Assembly: GCA_036747295.1 (NCBI GenBank)
Contig: DAIOCN010000028.1
Span: forward strand, 1 to 36,178
Length of the DNA stretch: 36,178 nucleotides
Direction: 5' to 3'
From: UBA4736 sp002404015
Lineage (GTDB): Bacteria; Chloroflexota; Dormibacteria; Dormibacterales; Dormibacteraceae
A program made the translations under genes and the position numbers. Positions 20,593-34,866 of this stretch are shown here, piece after piece. The notes beneath the pieces were generated by a model that did not search any database, had not been told where the DNA came from, and saw only the letters and a list, made by a program, of their open reading frames with translations. Every line of letters begins with the position of its first letter. Positions within the stretch are counted from its first letter, which is position 1.

Positions 20593-20693
20593 AGTGTCCC
20601 GCCCCGGAAGTTCGTTCGAAAGATTCTGGCAGGCAGCCGAAGGCTGCCGGTCCAGAGCCTGAAGATTTCCACGAATTTCTGGGGTGGGACACT
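20593..20693. repeat. Family B inverted-repeat element, copy B2 (rpsL-rpsG gap)
   Basis: 101 bp. Ends AGTGTCCCGCCCC... and, on the other strand, AGTGTCCCACCCC...; 20 of the first 23 positions match and the three differences are all G-U on the plus strand. A central perfect hairpin GGCAGCC-GAA-GGCTGCC is at 20631-20647. The terminal ACT overlaps the rpsL stop: its TAG is formed with the element's first bases. If the outer A is counted as target, the element sits between TA dinucleotides. Almost the entire 103-bp gap is element. Same orientation as B1. Confidence 0.92.
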
Positions 20694-21072
20694 AGCTGGC
20701 CTTCTTTTCGCGCTTCGCGCCGTACTTGGACCGGCCCTGCTTACGGTTCTTGGTGCCGGCCGTGTCCAGCGTGCCCCGGATGATGTGGTAGCGGACGCCG
20801 GGCAGGTCCTTCACGCGACCTCCCCGGATGAGGACGACCGAGTGCTCCTGGAGGTTGTGGCCGATGCCGGGGATGTAGGCCGTGACCTCGATCCCGGTGG
20901 TCAGGCGCACGCGCGCGACCTTACGGAGCGCGGAGTTCGGCTTCTTGGGCGTGGCTGTATAGACGCGCACGCAGACGCCACGGCGCTGCGGACTCGCCTT
21001 CAAGGCGGGCGCCTTTGATTTCTTCACGGCCGGCTTGCGACCGATCCGAATCAGCTGCTGAATAGTCGGCAA
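20692..21072 (-). CDS. rpsL: 30S ribosomal protein S12
   Basis: S12 (126 aa) controls decoding accuracy. PTIQQLIRIGRKPAVKKSKAP, the GVCVRVYTATPKKPNSALRK loop and GHNLQEHSVVLIRGG, RVKDLPGVRYHIIRG are all wild-type in appearance, including the lysines linked to streptomycin resistance when changed. Start TTG at 21072-21070 with CGGAGA 7 nt upstream; the open frame extends farther but into the promoter region. The stop codon is contributed by repeat B2. Confidence 0.97.
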   Translation of the reverse strand: MPTIQQLIRIGRKPAVKKSKAPALKASPQRRGVCVRVYTATPKKPNSALRKVARVRLTTGIEVTAYIPGIGHNLQEHSVVLIRGGRVKDLPGVRYHIIRGTLDTAGTKNRKQGRSKYGAKREKKAS

Positions 21073-21136
21073 GAAGCTTTCTCCGATTGGAAAACCCGAT
21101 CCCAGCAAGCAACGGCCGGCTGAGCGACAAGCGATG

Positions 21137-21163
21137 AGTATACCTAATCCGGTCCCAACCGGA
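21137..21163 (-). promoter_or_regulatory. Candidate str-operon promoter with overlapping hairpin
   Basis: TATACT at 21142-21137 is a good -10 (one mismatch); the -35 position (GTTCCG at 17 bp) is weak. A perfect 6-bp hairpin TCCGGT-TGGG-ACCGGA (21163-21148 on the minus strand) overlaps the -35/spacer and starts 1 nt after the stop codon of the upstream deacetylase gene. It lacks a T-run, so it is more likely an operator or end-of-message hairpin than an intrinsic terminator. Predicted leader to the rpsL TTG is about 58 nt. Confidence 0.5.
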
Positions 21164-21164
21164 A

Positions 21165-22034
21165 CTAGACGGAGAGTGCCCTGGCGAAGTCGCGGAGGGC
21201 CTCGCCGCCGGACACCCGGATGCGTCCCCAAGCATAGCGATCGGCCCAGGCGCGCTCCCGGCCGAGCTGTGTGGTGGTCGCGGTAAGGTAGCCGGCCGCC
21301 TGGACCTGGTCCACTACCTCCTGGTTCCAGCGCCCGCTCGGGTAGCAGAAGTCGAGGACCGGGTGGCCGACCAGCTCGGTCAGCTGGCGACCGCTGTCCG
21401 CCACCTCCTGGGCCAGCCGGGCGCCGTGTACGGTCGTGAGGTCGGGATGTGTCAGCGAGTGCGAGCCCACCTCGACGCCGCTTCCCTCGAGGCTACGGAC
21501 CTGGTCCCTGGTCAGGTAGCCGGGAGTGTCCAGGAAGCCCGGCACGAGGTAAGCGACCGCACTGAAGCCGTGGGCCCGCAGGATCGGCAGCGCCGTGGAG
21601 TAGAAGTCGGCGTAGCCGTCGTCGAAGCTGAGCACGATCGGCCGGGGCGGCAGCGGCTCGCCCCGGGCGAAGTAGGCGTGGACCTGGGCCAGGTGGACGG
21701 TGTGCCAGCCGCTCTCGGCCAGCCAGTCCATCTGGCTCCGGAAGTCATCGGGCGTGACCGAGAGCCCGGCGCCCAGGTGGTCGGCGGGGTCCGGGTTCAC
21801 CCGGATGTAGTGGTACATGAGGATCGGCACGCTGATGGTTGGCGAGGGCGAGGTGGCCGGGCGTGCCTCGTGCGCGGCCTGGCTCGCCTGGCTGGCCGGG
21901 GCGACCGTAGGTGGCGCCGGCGCGGAGGAGCGTGCCGGTAGCGCCGGGACACAGGCCGCCAGGAGCAGGCCCAGGGCCGCGAGGCCGAGCGGGCCCAAAC
22001 CTCTACTCAACTCGCGTGGCTCATCGGTGGGCAT
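21165..22034 (-). CDS. Polysaccharide deacetylase (NodB family) lipoprotein
   Basis: A 289-aa exported esterase/deacetylase acting on N- or O-acetyl groups of a cell-wall or extracellular polysaccharide. The signal peptide ends in a lipobox LAAC (Cys28), followed by a Ser/Ala/Pro linker to about 66. The NodB domain starts at VPILMYHYI; catalytic motif SFDDG (Asp138/Asp139), zinc-binding His192-x3-His196 (HSLTH) and the YPSGRWN motif are present. ATG at 22034 overlaps the upstream binding-protein gene by 14 nt. Last gene of a three-gene minus-strand operon directly before rpsL. The substrate cannot be told from sequence. Confidence 0.9.
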   Translation of the reverse strand: MPTDEPRELSRGLGPLGLAALGLLLAACVPALPARSSAPAPPTVAPASQASQAAHEARPATSPSPTISVPILMYHYIRVNPDPADHLGAGLSVTPDDFRSQMDWLAESGWHTVHLAQVHAYFARGEPLPPRPIVLSFDDGYADFYSTALPILRAHGFSAVAYLVPGFLDTPGYLTRDQVRSLEGSGVEVGSHSLTHPDLTTVHGARLAQEVADSGRQLTELVGHPVLDFCYPSGRWNQEVVDQVQAAGYLTATTTQLGRERAWADRYAWGRIRVSGGEALRDFARALSV

Positions 22035-23598
22035 TGATGTAGATGCGGGTCGTATGCACGGCCCCCGGCCACTCGTCAGCCGAGGTCACCACCAGGCCCT
22101 TCACGTAGGGCTTCACCAGATACCAGTTCTGGAGCTGGGCCAGGAAGGCCACCGGCGCATCCGCGGCCAGGAGCTCGTGCGCCTGCCCGTACAGGTCGTC
22201 CCGCTTGACCGGGTCAAGCTCCCCGTCAGCCTGCTTGACCAGGAGGTCGTAGCGCGGGTTTCGCCAGCGCGACAGGTTGTTCCCGTCGTTGCTGCGGAAC
22301 AGGTCGAACCAGTTCTGCTGGTCGGGGTAGTCGGCGGCCCAGCCGTCGACGCCGCCCAGCTGGAAGTCGCCGGCACGCAGGCGGCCGCCGCCCTCCGCGG
22401 CGTCCACCACGTCGAGCACCAGGGTCAATCCCAGGTTCTGTTTGACTTGGGCGGCGACCTGGTCGGCCACCGCCCTCTCGACCGGGTTGGTGCGGACCAG
22501 GTAGTGGATGGAGCTGAGCTGGTCCTTCGGCACCCCCGAGGCGTCCAGTGTCTGCCTGGCCTGGGTCGAGTTGAAGTCCTGCAGGGCGCCGAGGTCCGAC
22601 CGGTAGCCGCGCATGCCGCGGGGGACGAGCGAGTCGGCGGGACGGGCCCGGTTCGCGAAGGCGTCCTTCACGATCGGGGCACGGTCCAGGGCCATCGCGA
22701 ACGCCTGGCGGACCTTGGCGTTGTCGAAGGGCGGCCGGCCGGTGTTGAAGTAGATCCAGTACTGGCTGAGGGCGGGCACCTTGACGACCTCGCTGCCGCT
22801 CAGGTCACCCGCCGTCGACTGGCTGACGTCGAAGCCGCCGGCCTGGTAGCGCGACAGCGCCACCGCGTCGTCGCTAACCACCTCGAAGCTCAGCTTCGAG
22901 AGCGTTGGGCGGCCGCCCCAATAGCTGTCGCTGGCGGTCAGGTCGGCCCGGTCCTTCGTGTGGCCGGCCAGCCGGAAGGCGCCATTGCCGGCCGGCGCGC
23001 CCTGGACCAGGCTCGCCACCCACTTGAGCTGGGCAGCCGGTCGCGGCAGCGTCACCGCGAAGGTGAGGTCATCGACTGCCTTCAGGCCCAGGTTGTCGAG
23101 CGCTGCCTTGAGGCGGCCAGCGTCCAGCTTGGGATCCAGGGACTGCGCCTCCTCCCCGCCTTTGACGACCGCGGCGAAGACGTCAGCCGCGGGTGAGAGC
23201 GTGTTGGGGTCGATGACGCGCCGCCAGGCCTGCACAAAGTCGGCCGCGCGGACCGAGGTGCCGTCGGCGAAGTGCCCATTCGCCCGCAGGTGGAAGGTGG
23301 CCGTGAGGCCGTCGTCCGAGATCTCGTAGCTCTCGGCGGCCGCGGGCTCGACGTCCAGGAGGCCGGGCGCGCCTCGCAGCAGGGGCTCCGCGAGCTGGCG
23401 CGTGACGGCCATGTCGGAGGTGTTGTTGGCCAGGGCCGGGTCGACCGTGCCGATGGGATCGATCAGGCGCACCCGCAGCGACTGGTCCGTCGCCAGGCTC
23501 TGGCTCGGGCTGTGGAGCGGAGCGGGCGGGCTGACTGTGCAGGAGAGGCCGATCGCTGCCGCCGCCACCAGCGCCCAGGCGCCGCAGCGGTGGGACAT
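22021..23598 (-). CDS. ABC-type peptide-binding protein (SBP family 5), orphan
   Basis: A 525-aa extracytoplasmic solute-binding protein of the OppA/DppA type. The N-terminus is a signal sequence; Cys20 (GLSC) may be lipidated but the lipobox is imperfect. Family features: VRLIDPIGTVDPALANNTSD start of lobe I, ADGTSVRAADFVQAWRRVIDP, YWIYFNTGRPPFDNAKVRQAFAMALDR, and GWAADYPDQQNWFDLFRS. There are no permease or ATPase genes nearby. Between two NodB genes it may bind cell-wall peptides or oligosaccharide breakdown products, which is inference. Starts 8 nt after the preceding gene. Confidence 0.9.
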   Translation of the reverse strand: MSHRCGAWALVAAAAIGLSCTVSPPAPLHSPSQSLATDQSLRVRLIDPIGTVDPALANNTSDMAVTRQLAEPLLRGAPGLLDVEPAAAESYEISDDGLTATFHLRANGHFADGTSVRAADFVQAWRRVIDPNTLSPAADVFAAVVKGGEEAQSLDPKLDAGRLKAALDNLGLKAVDDLTFAVTLPRPAAQLKWVASLVQGAPAGNGAFRLAGHTKDRADLTASDSYWGGRPTLSKLSFEVVSDDAVALSRYQAGGFDVSQSTAGDLSGSEVVKVPALSQYWIYFNTGRPPFDNAKVRQAFAMALDRAPIVKDAFANRARPADSLVPRGMRGYRSDLGALQDFNSTQARQTLDASGVPKDQLSSIHYLVRTNPVERAVADQVAAQVKQNLGLTLVLDVVDAAEGGGRLRAGDFQLGGVDGWAADYPDQQNWFDLFRSNDGNNLSRWRNPRYDLLVKQADGELDPVKRDDLYGQAHELLAADAPVAFLAQLQNWYLVKPYVKGLVVTSADEWPGAVHTTRIYINAHR

Positions 23599-23606
23599 TG
23601 CGAGTC

Positions 23607-24626
23607 CTACGGTATCAGTTGATAGCCCCTCACCCGGCTGAGGAGAACCAGGCGCCGGGGAGCCTCCAGGTGGCGCTGGGCGCGCATCGGCGCGAGCACC
23701 TGGTCGCCTGTCACCCGCCTCTCAAGCGCCAGCCTCCTGGCCGAGTCGAGGGCGGACCGCGGGCTTCCTGGCGCGTGGGCCGCCTCCCGGCCGAGCAGGC
23801 TCGACACCGTCGTGAACTCGAGGCCGCGCGCCCTGGCCGCTGGGATGATGGTGCGCAGGGCAATCGCGGTCATCGGTGCGTTGGCGCCTCCGTGGAGGTG
23901 CAGGATGACGATCGAGCCCGGCCGCAGGTGGGTCAGCACGGTCGTGGCGACCGACACCGCCGAGGGGTTGAAGGCGTCGCCGCCGCGCACGTCCCCTGAG
24001 ACCACCGTCAAGCCCAGGCCGCCGGCCATCGCCACGTCGCCCTGGTTGTAGCAGTCGCCCGGGAACCGGAAGAGCTTGGGCGTGATTCCGGTCACCTTCT
24101 GGATCGCGTCCTGGGCCGATGTGACCTGGCCGAGCCGGTCGCCGGCGCCGGCCAGCCCGTAGCAGGGGGTTCGGAAGGCGGGGTGGTCGTACGAGTGGTT
24201 GCCGATCTCGAAGAGCGGGTCCGCCGCCAGTGAGCGGGCCTCCTCGGGGTAGGTGTTAGCCCACAGGCCGGTCAGGAAGATGGTCGCCGGAACGCGCTCT
24301 GCGTCCAGCACGTCGCGCACGTCGCGGTTGTACCAGCTGCGCACAGCGCCCCCTTTCAGCTGCTGGAGCATGCCCTGGGTCATGTCGGCATCGAACGTGA
24401 GGGCCACCCGGTTGTCGCTGCGGGAGCCGTTGTCGACGGAGTTCAGGCCATCCACGGGCGGGTGGTCGACGGTGGCGAGCGGCGGCCGGTAGGGAACGTA
24501 GCGGCCGACTGCGGGCTGGGTCGCCCGGGGAGGGTTGGCGGCAAAGGCGGCGACCGGCAGCAGGGCGGCCGCCAGGGCAACCGCCAGTAACGCAATGAGA
24601 CCTCCACCCTCTCTCACTCCTGGCAC
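23607..24626 (-). CDS. Secreted polysaccharide deacetylase (NodB family)
   Basis: 339 aa with an N-terminal signal/anchor (GLIALLAVALAAALLPVAAFAA). The NodB domain has TFDAD (77-81) in place of the usual TFDDG, His144-x3-His148 (HSYDH) as zinc ligands, FRFPGDCYN, and VILHLHGG near the end of the barrel. A C-terminal Arg-rich extension of about 60 aa (LERRVTGDQVLAPMRAQRHL...) is unlike the family. The start is uncertain: GTG at 24626 has no Shine-Dalgarno, GTG at 24617 is an alternative. First gene of the NodB-SBP-NodB operon; divergent from the AlkD-like gene. Confidence 0.85.
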   Translation of the reverse strand: MPGVREGGGLIALLAVALAAALLPVAAFAANPPRATQPAVGRYVPYRPPLATVDHPPVDGLNSVDNGSRSDNRVALTFDADMTQGMLQQLKGGAVRSWYNRDVRDVLDAERVPATIFLTGLWANTYPEEARSLAADPLFEIGNHSYDHPAFRTPCYGLAGAGDRLGQVTSAQDAIQKVTGITPKLFRFPGDCYNQGDVAMAGGLGLTVVSGDVRGGDAFNPSAVSVATTVLTHLRPGSIVILHLHGGANAPMTAIALRTIIPAARARGLEFTTVSSLLGREAAHAPGSPRSALDSARRLALERRVTGDQVLAPMRAQRHLEAPRRLVLLSRVRGYQLIP

Positions 24627-24684
24627 GCAGCGTAAGTCGCGGCTGGACGCCTGGCAAGGACAAATTCAACAACTAAAAGGAGGC

Positions 24685-24714
24685 GGCTGAGAATCTAAAA
24701 CGAGGCCGAGAATC
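24685..24714. promoter_or_regulatory. Direct repeats in divergent control region
   Basis: GGCTGAGAATC (24685-24695) and GGCCGAGAATC (24704-24714) are 11-mers with one mismatch, 19 bp apart (about two helical turns), within the 94-bp region between the divergent NodB and AlkD-like genes. Could be a regulator binding site. No convincing -35/-10 pair was found on either strand. Confidence 0.3.
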
Positions 24715-24720
24715 AGGGTC

Positions 24721-25419
24721 GTGCACCGAGAGATCGAGATGGTTCTGCGCGCTGCGGGCGACCCCGTGCGGGCGGCCGCCGAGCAGCGGTACCTGAAGAG
24801 CGACCTCGAGTTCATCGGCTGCCGGGTACCCCAGGTTCGGCGGGCGACCCAGTTTGTGGTGGGCCGTCAGGCGGAACTCACGCGCGCTGAGCTGCTGGCG
24901 GAGGTGGCGGCGCTGTGGGGGCGGCCGGTGTTCGAGCTCCGGCTGGCCGCGATCGAGACGCTGGCGGCGGGCGAGCGGCTCCTCGAAGCCCAGGACGTGG
25001 CCGTGCTGGAGGGGTTCCTGCGCGAGTCCCGGACGTGGGCCCTGGTGGACGCCCTGACGACGGGGACCCTGGCCAGGCTGGTGGAAAGGTTCCCGCACCT
25101 GGTCGCCGACCTCGACCGCTGGGCGGGGGACGACGATTTCTGGATCCGGCGCTCGGCGATGCTGGCGCTCCTGCCCGCGATCCGTCGCGGCGGCGGCGAT
25201 TTCGCGCGGTTCGCCGGCTACGCCGACGCGATGCTCGAGGAGCGGGAGTTCTTCATCCGGAAGGCGATCGGCTGGATGCTTCGCGAGGCGTCCAAGAAGC
25301 GGCCCGACCTGGTCTACGAGTGGCTGCGGCCTCGGCTGGACCGGGCGTCCGGTGTCACGCTGCGGGAGGCCGTCAAGTACCTGCGGCCTGAGCAGCGCGC
25401 CGCGCTGCGGAGAGCGTAG
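24721..25419 (+). CDS. DNA alkylation repair protein, AlkD-like HEAT-repeat glycosylase
   Basis: 232 aa, all-helical, with features of the AlkC/AlkD family that excises 3- and 7-alkylated purines. Residues in the positions of the AlkD DNA-binding cleft can be proposed: Trp106 and Asp110 (RTWALVD), Arg143/Arg144 (DFWIRRSAML) and Trp185 (FFIRKAIGWMLRE). Start GTG at 24721, or ATG at 24739. Plus strand, opposite to the surrounding minus-strand operons. Confidence 0.85.
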   Translation: MHREIEMVLRAAGDPVRAAAEQRYLKSDLEFIGCRVPQVRRATQFVVGRQAELTRAELLAEVAALWGRPVFELRLAAIETLAAGERLLEAQDVAVLEGFLRESRTWALVDALTTGTLARLVERFPHLVADLDRWAGDDDFWIRRSAMLALLPAIRRGGGDFARFAGYADAMLEEREFFIRKAIGWMLREASKKRPDLVYEWLRPRLDRASGVTLREAVKYLRPEQRAALRRA

Positions 25420-25421
25420 AC

Positions 25422-25438
25422 TAGTCATAGACTATGAT
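25422..25438 (+). promoter_or_regulatory. Candidate promoter/operator before the VOC gene
   Basis: The palindrome TAGTC-ATA-GACTA (25422-25434) overlaps a -10-like TATGAT (25433-25438), 24 bp before the VOC ATG. The -35 region is poor. A palindrome across a -10 element is a common repressor layout; no regulator gene is nearby. Confidence 0.35.
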
Positions 25439-25462
25439 GATCCTGACCCATGAGGTTCACTG

Positions 25463-25806
25463 ATGCCCGCCGACCTGCGCAGCTCGCTGGAGGGTCTGAC
25501 CCTCCACGTCGCCGATGTGGAGCGCTCGCGCGACTTCTATGGGCGCATACCGGGGTGCGCCTGTTGGCCCACCGACCCGGCGAGTTCGCGCTGTTCGAGG
25601 TCGGGGCCGGCCTGCTTGGCCTGCTCCAGCTCAAGGCGCCGGGCTTCCACCTCGAGATCGACGCCTCCGACCTGGACGCGATGCACGCCCAGCTCGAGAA
25701 GGCTGGCGTGAAGACCTCGGGGCGGCCGCGCCAGCGCCCCTGGGGCGAGCGCACCTTCAACGTGACCGACCCCGATGGCTATGTGCTGGAATTCCAGGAT
25801 GGCTGA
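25463..25806 (+). pseudogene. VOC (glyoxalase/dioxygenase superfamily) protein, frameshifted
   Basis: The first frame gives MPADLRSSLEGLTLHVADVE, RSRDFYGRIPG, a typical beta-alpha VOC start, then turns to nonsense. The +2 frame resumes as VRLLAHRPGEFALFEVGAG, LLGLLQLKAPGFHLEIDASD, LDAMHAQLEKAG, and ends FNVTDPDGYVLEFQDG, the normal VOC C-terminus. Adding one G to the GGGG run at 25552-25555 restores a single 114-aa reading frame. GAGG lies 7 nt before the ATG. Either a real disruption or a consensus error in a homopolymer; the intact downstream half without other lesions favours a recent event or an error. Its stop overlaps the next gene's ATG by 8 nt. Confidence 0.85.
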
Positions 25807-26176
25807 GTTTGAACCCGAGGTGCTGGAGGCCGCGGCCCGCGAGCGCGAGGTCGAGATCACGACTGTCGGCCGCCGGAGCGGCCAGCCGCGGCGCACGATC
25901 GTGTGGCTGTCGACGGACGGCCGCCGCCTTTTCATCCGCTCGGGCGGCGGGCTCGGCCGGCACTGGCCGCGGAACCTGCTGGCGCGGGCCGAGGGGGTCC
26001 TCCACGTCGGCGGCCGAGAGGTTCCGTTCAAGGCCCGCCACCTGACCGACGTGGGCGACGCCCGGGAGGTCTCTCAGCTGGTGCGCGCCAAGTACGGTCC
26101 CGAGGTCGCCCATTCGACCGAAGGCCAGCCGCAGACCCCGGGCGAGCAGGCCAGCTTCGAGCTCACGCCGGGCTGA
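25799..26176 (+). CDS. Deazaflavin (F420)-dependent nitroreductase/quinone reductase family (DDN-like)
   Basis: 125 aa with the split-barrel signature of the family: EVEITTVGRRSGQPRRTIVWL, DGRRLFIRSGGGLGRHWPRN, LLARAEGVLHVGGREVPFKAR. Characterised relatives (Mycobacterium Ddn) use F420H2 to reduce quinones or nitro compounds; a flavin-binding alternative is possible. ATG at 25799 lies within the end of the VOC gene (coupled). Finding an F420-type protein suggests the organism makes F420, not verifiable here. Confidence 0.75.
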   Translation: MAEFEPEVLEAAAREREVEITTVGRRSGQPRRTIVWLSTDGRRLFIRSGGGLGRHWPRNLLARAEGVLHVGGREVPFKARHLTDVGDAREVSQLVRAKYGPEVAHSTEGQPQTPGEQASFELTPG

Positions 26177-26187
26177 CAGAGCTTTAA

Positions 26188-26236
26188 AGGAACCCCCTCC
26201 CAACCCTCCCCATACGGGCGAGGAGCTTTTTGGGAA
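26188..26236. repeat. Family C intergenic repeat, copy C1
   Basis: AGGAACCCCCTCCCAACCC, then TCCCCATACGGGCGAGGAGC and TTTTTGGGAA. About 32 of 36 core positions match the reverse complement of 36040-36075. It starts 11 bp after the DDN-like stop codon. A small hairpin GTGCGG-CCGAAT-CCGCAC follows at 26239-26256. Confidence 0.75.
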
Positions 26237-26278
26237 CGGTGCGGCCGAATCCGCACTACTAGACTGCGTGAGGGGCTG

Positions 26279-26782
26279 ATGTCACGGGGAGCGGTTGCTG
26301 TGGTGTTGGCCGTTGTCTTCGCGTGGGCCTGCGCGCCCTCCGGAACCAGCCCTTCCAGCGTCTCATCACCGACTCCGAGCGGACCGCTCGGTGCCGCCGG
26401 GTGCCGGCCCACCTCGCCATCGGGGGCATTCTCGGAGGAGATCTATGGCACCGCGACTGGTGGCACCGTGTGGGCATGGTTCATGGCCGGCTATCCGCCT
26501 AAGGCGGGGGTTGAGGACAAGACCGTCTGGCGCCTCAGCGGACCCAACCTTTCCGGGGCGCCCACCTTCGTCCTGGTCGGTCCGGCGAGTCAGCCAGGGC
26601 ATCTGAATTGGGGGCCGGAGGAGCACAGCGGCTCAACCTGGACACGGCCCGGCCGCGAGTTCGGTACGGGCCTTGTGTTCCCGGCCGTGGGCTGCTGGGA
26701 CATTCAAGTGACCCTGGGCCAGCTGACCGGCCATGTCTACGTGGTGGTGGGCTCAGCCAAAGCCCCTCCCTTACCTGCATAA
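26279..26782 (+). CDS. Small predicted lipoprotein, unknown function
   Basis: 167 aa. N-terminal signal MSRGAVAVVLAVVFAWAC with Cys18 as probable lipidation site (lipobox AWAC is imperfect), a Ser/Pro/Thr linker, then a beta-rich domain with TGGTVWAWFMAG, GPNLSGAPTFVLVGPAS and a C-terminal VGCWDIQVTLGQLTGHVYVVVG. The CW-x-V/I-x-V... C-terminus resembles small immunoglobulin-like lipoprotein domains common in high-GC bacteria, but I cannot assign a family. ATG with GAGGGG closely upstream. Convergent with rpoC. Confidence 0.7.
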   Translation: MSRGAVAVVLAVVFAWACAPSGTSPSSVSSPTPSGPLGAAGCRPTSPSGAFSEEIYGTATGGTVWAWFMAGYPPKAGVEDKTVWRLSGPNLSGAPTFVLVGPASQPGHLNWGPEEHSGSTWTRPGREFGTGLVFPAVGCWDIQVTLGQLTGHVYVVVGSAKAPPLPA

Positions 26783-26803
26783 AGAAACCCCACCCACGAA
26801 GAA

Positions 26804-26828
26804 GGGGCCGCCCCCGCCGGGCAGCCCC
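26804..26828. terminator. Bidirectional hairpin terminator between convergent genes
   Basis: GGGGCCGCCC-CCGCC-GGGCAGCCCC: 10-bp stem, with one C-A opposition on the plus strand that becomes G-U on the minus strand, loop 5. On the minus strand it is followed by TTCTTCG, on the plus strand by TCCGTTGT. Located between the lipoprotein gene (stop at 26782) and the end of rpoC (26851), exactly where a shared terminator is expected. Confidence 0.75.
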
Positions 26829-26850
26829 TCCGTTGTAAGTCTGGTCGCCC

Positions 26851-31143
<4,293 letters not shown>

Positions 31144-31212
31144 GTGCGCTCTATCTCCTAATCAACGAAAGGTCTGCGTTGGGGTCTTCGATGAGTCGAT
31201 GGTTGCAGTGGG

Positions 31213-34755
<3,543 letters not shown>

Positions 34756-34839
34756 AGGGGCAGTCTCCTTAGAGTTAGAGGGCAAAAGGGCGCGCTGAAG
34801 GCAGGGGCGGAGTCAGCGCGGCGGCGTGCACGAACGGCC

Positions 34840-34848
34840 ATCATAGCA
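34840..34848 (-). promoter_or_regulatory. Extended -10 promoter for rpoBC
   Basis: TGCTATGAT on the minus strand is an extended -10 (TGn followed by TATGAT at 34845-34840, one mismatch). A TCAACA lies 19 bp upstream as possible -35. Predicted start near 34833, giving a leader of about 78 nt before rpoB. It overlaps the upstream region of the divergent aminotransferase gene, only 20 bp from its start codon. Confidence 0.6.
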
Positions 34849-34866
34849 TTTCCCCAGGGGGTCCTG

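Noticed and set aside
21148..21163. Hairpin after the NodB lipoprotein gene as an intrinsic terminator.
   Set aside because: Only a 6-bp stem and followed by ATTAGG rather than a T-run; its overlap with the rpsL promoter spacer makes an operator-like or incidental role equally likely.
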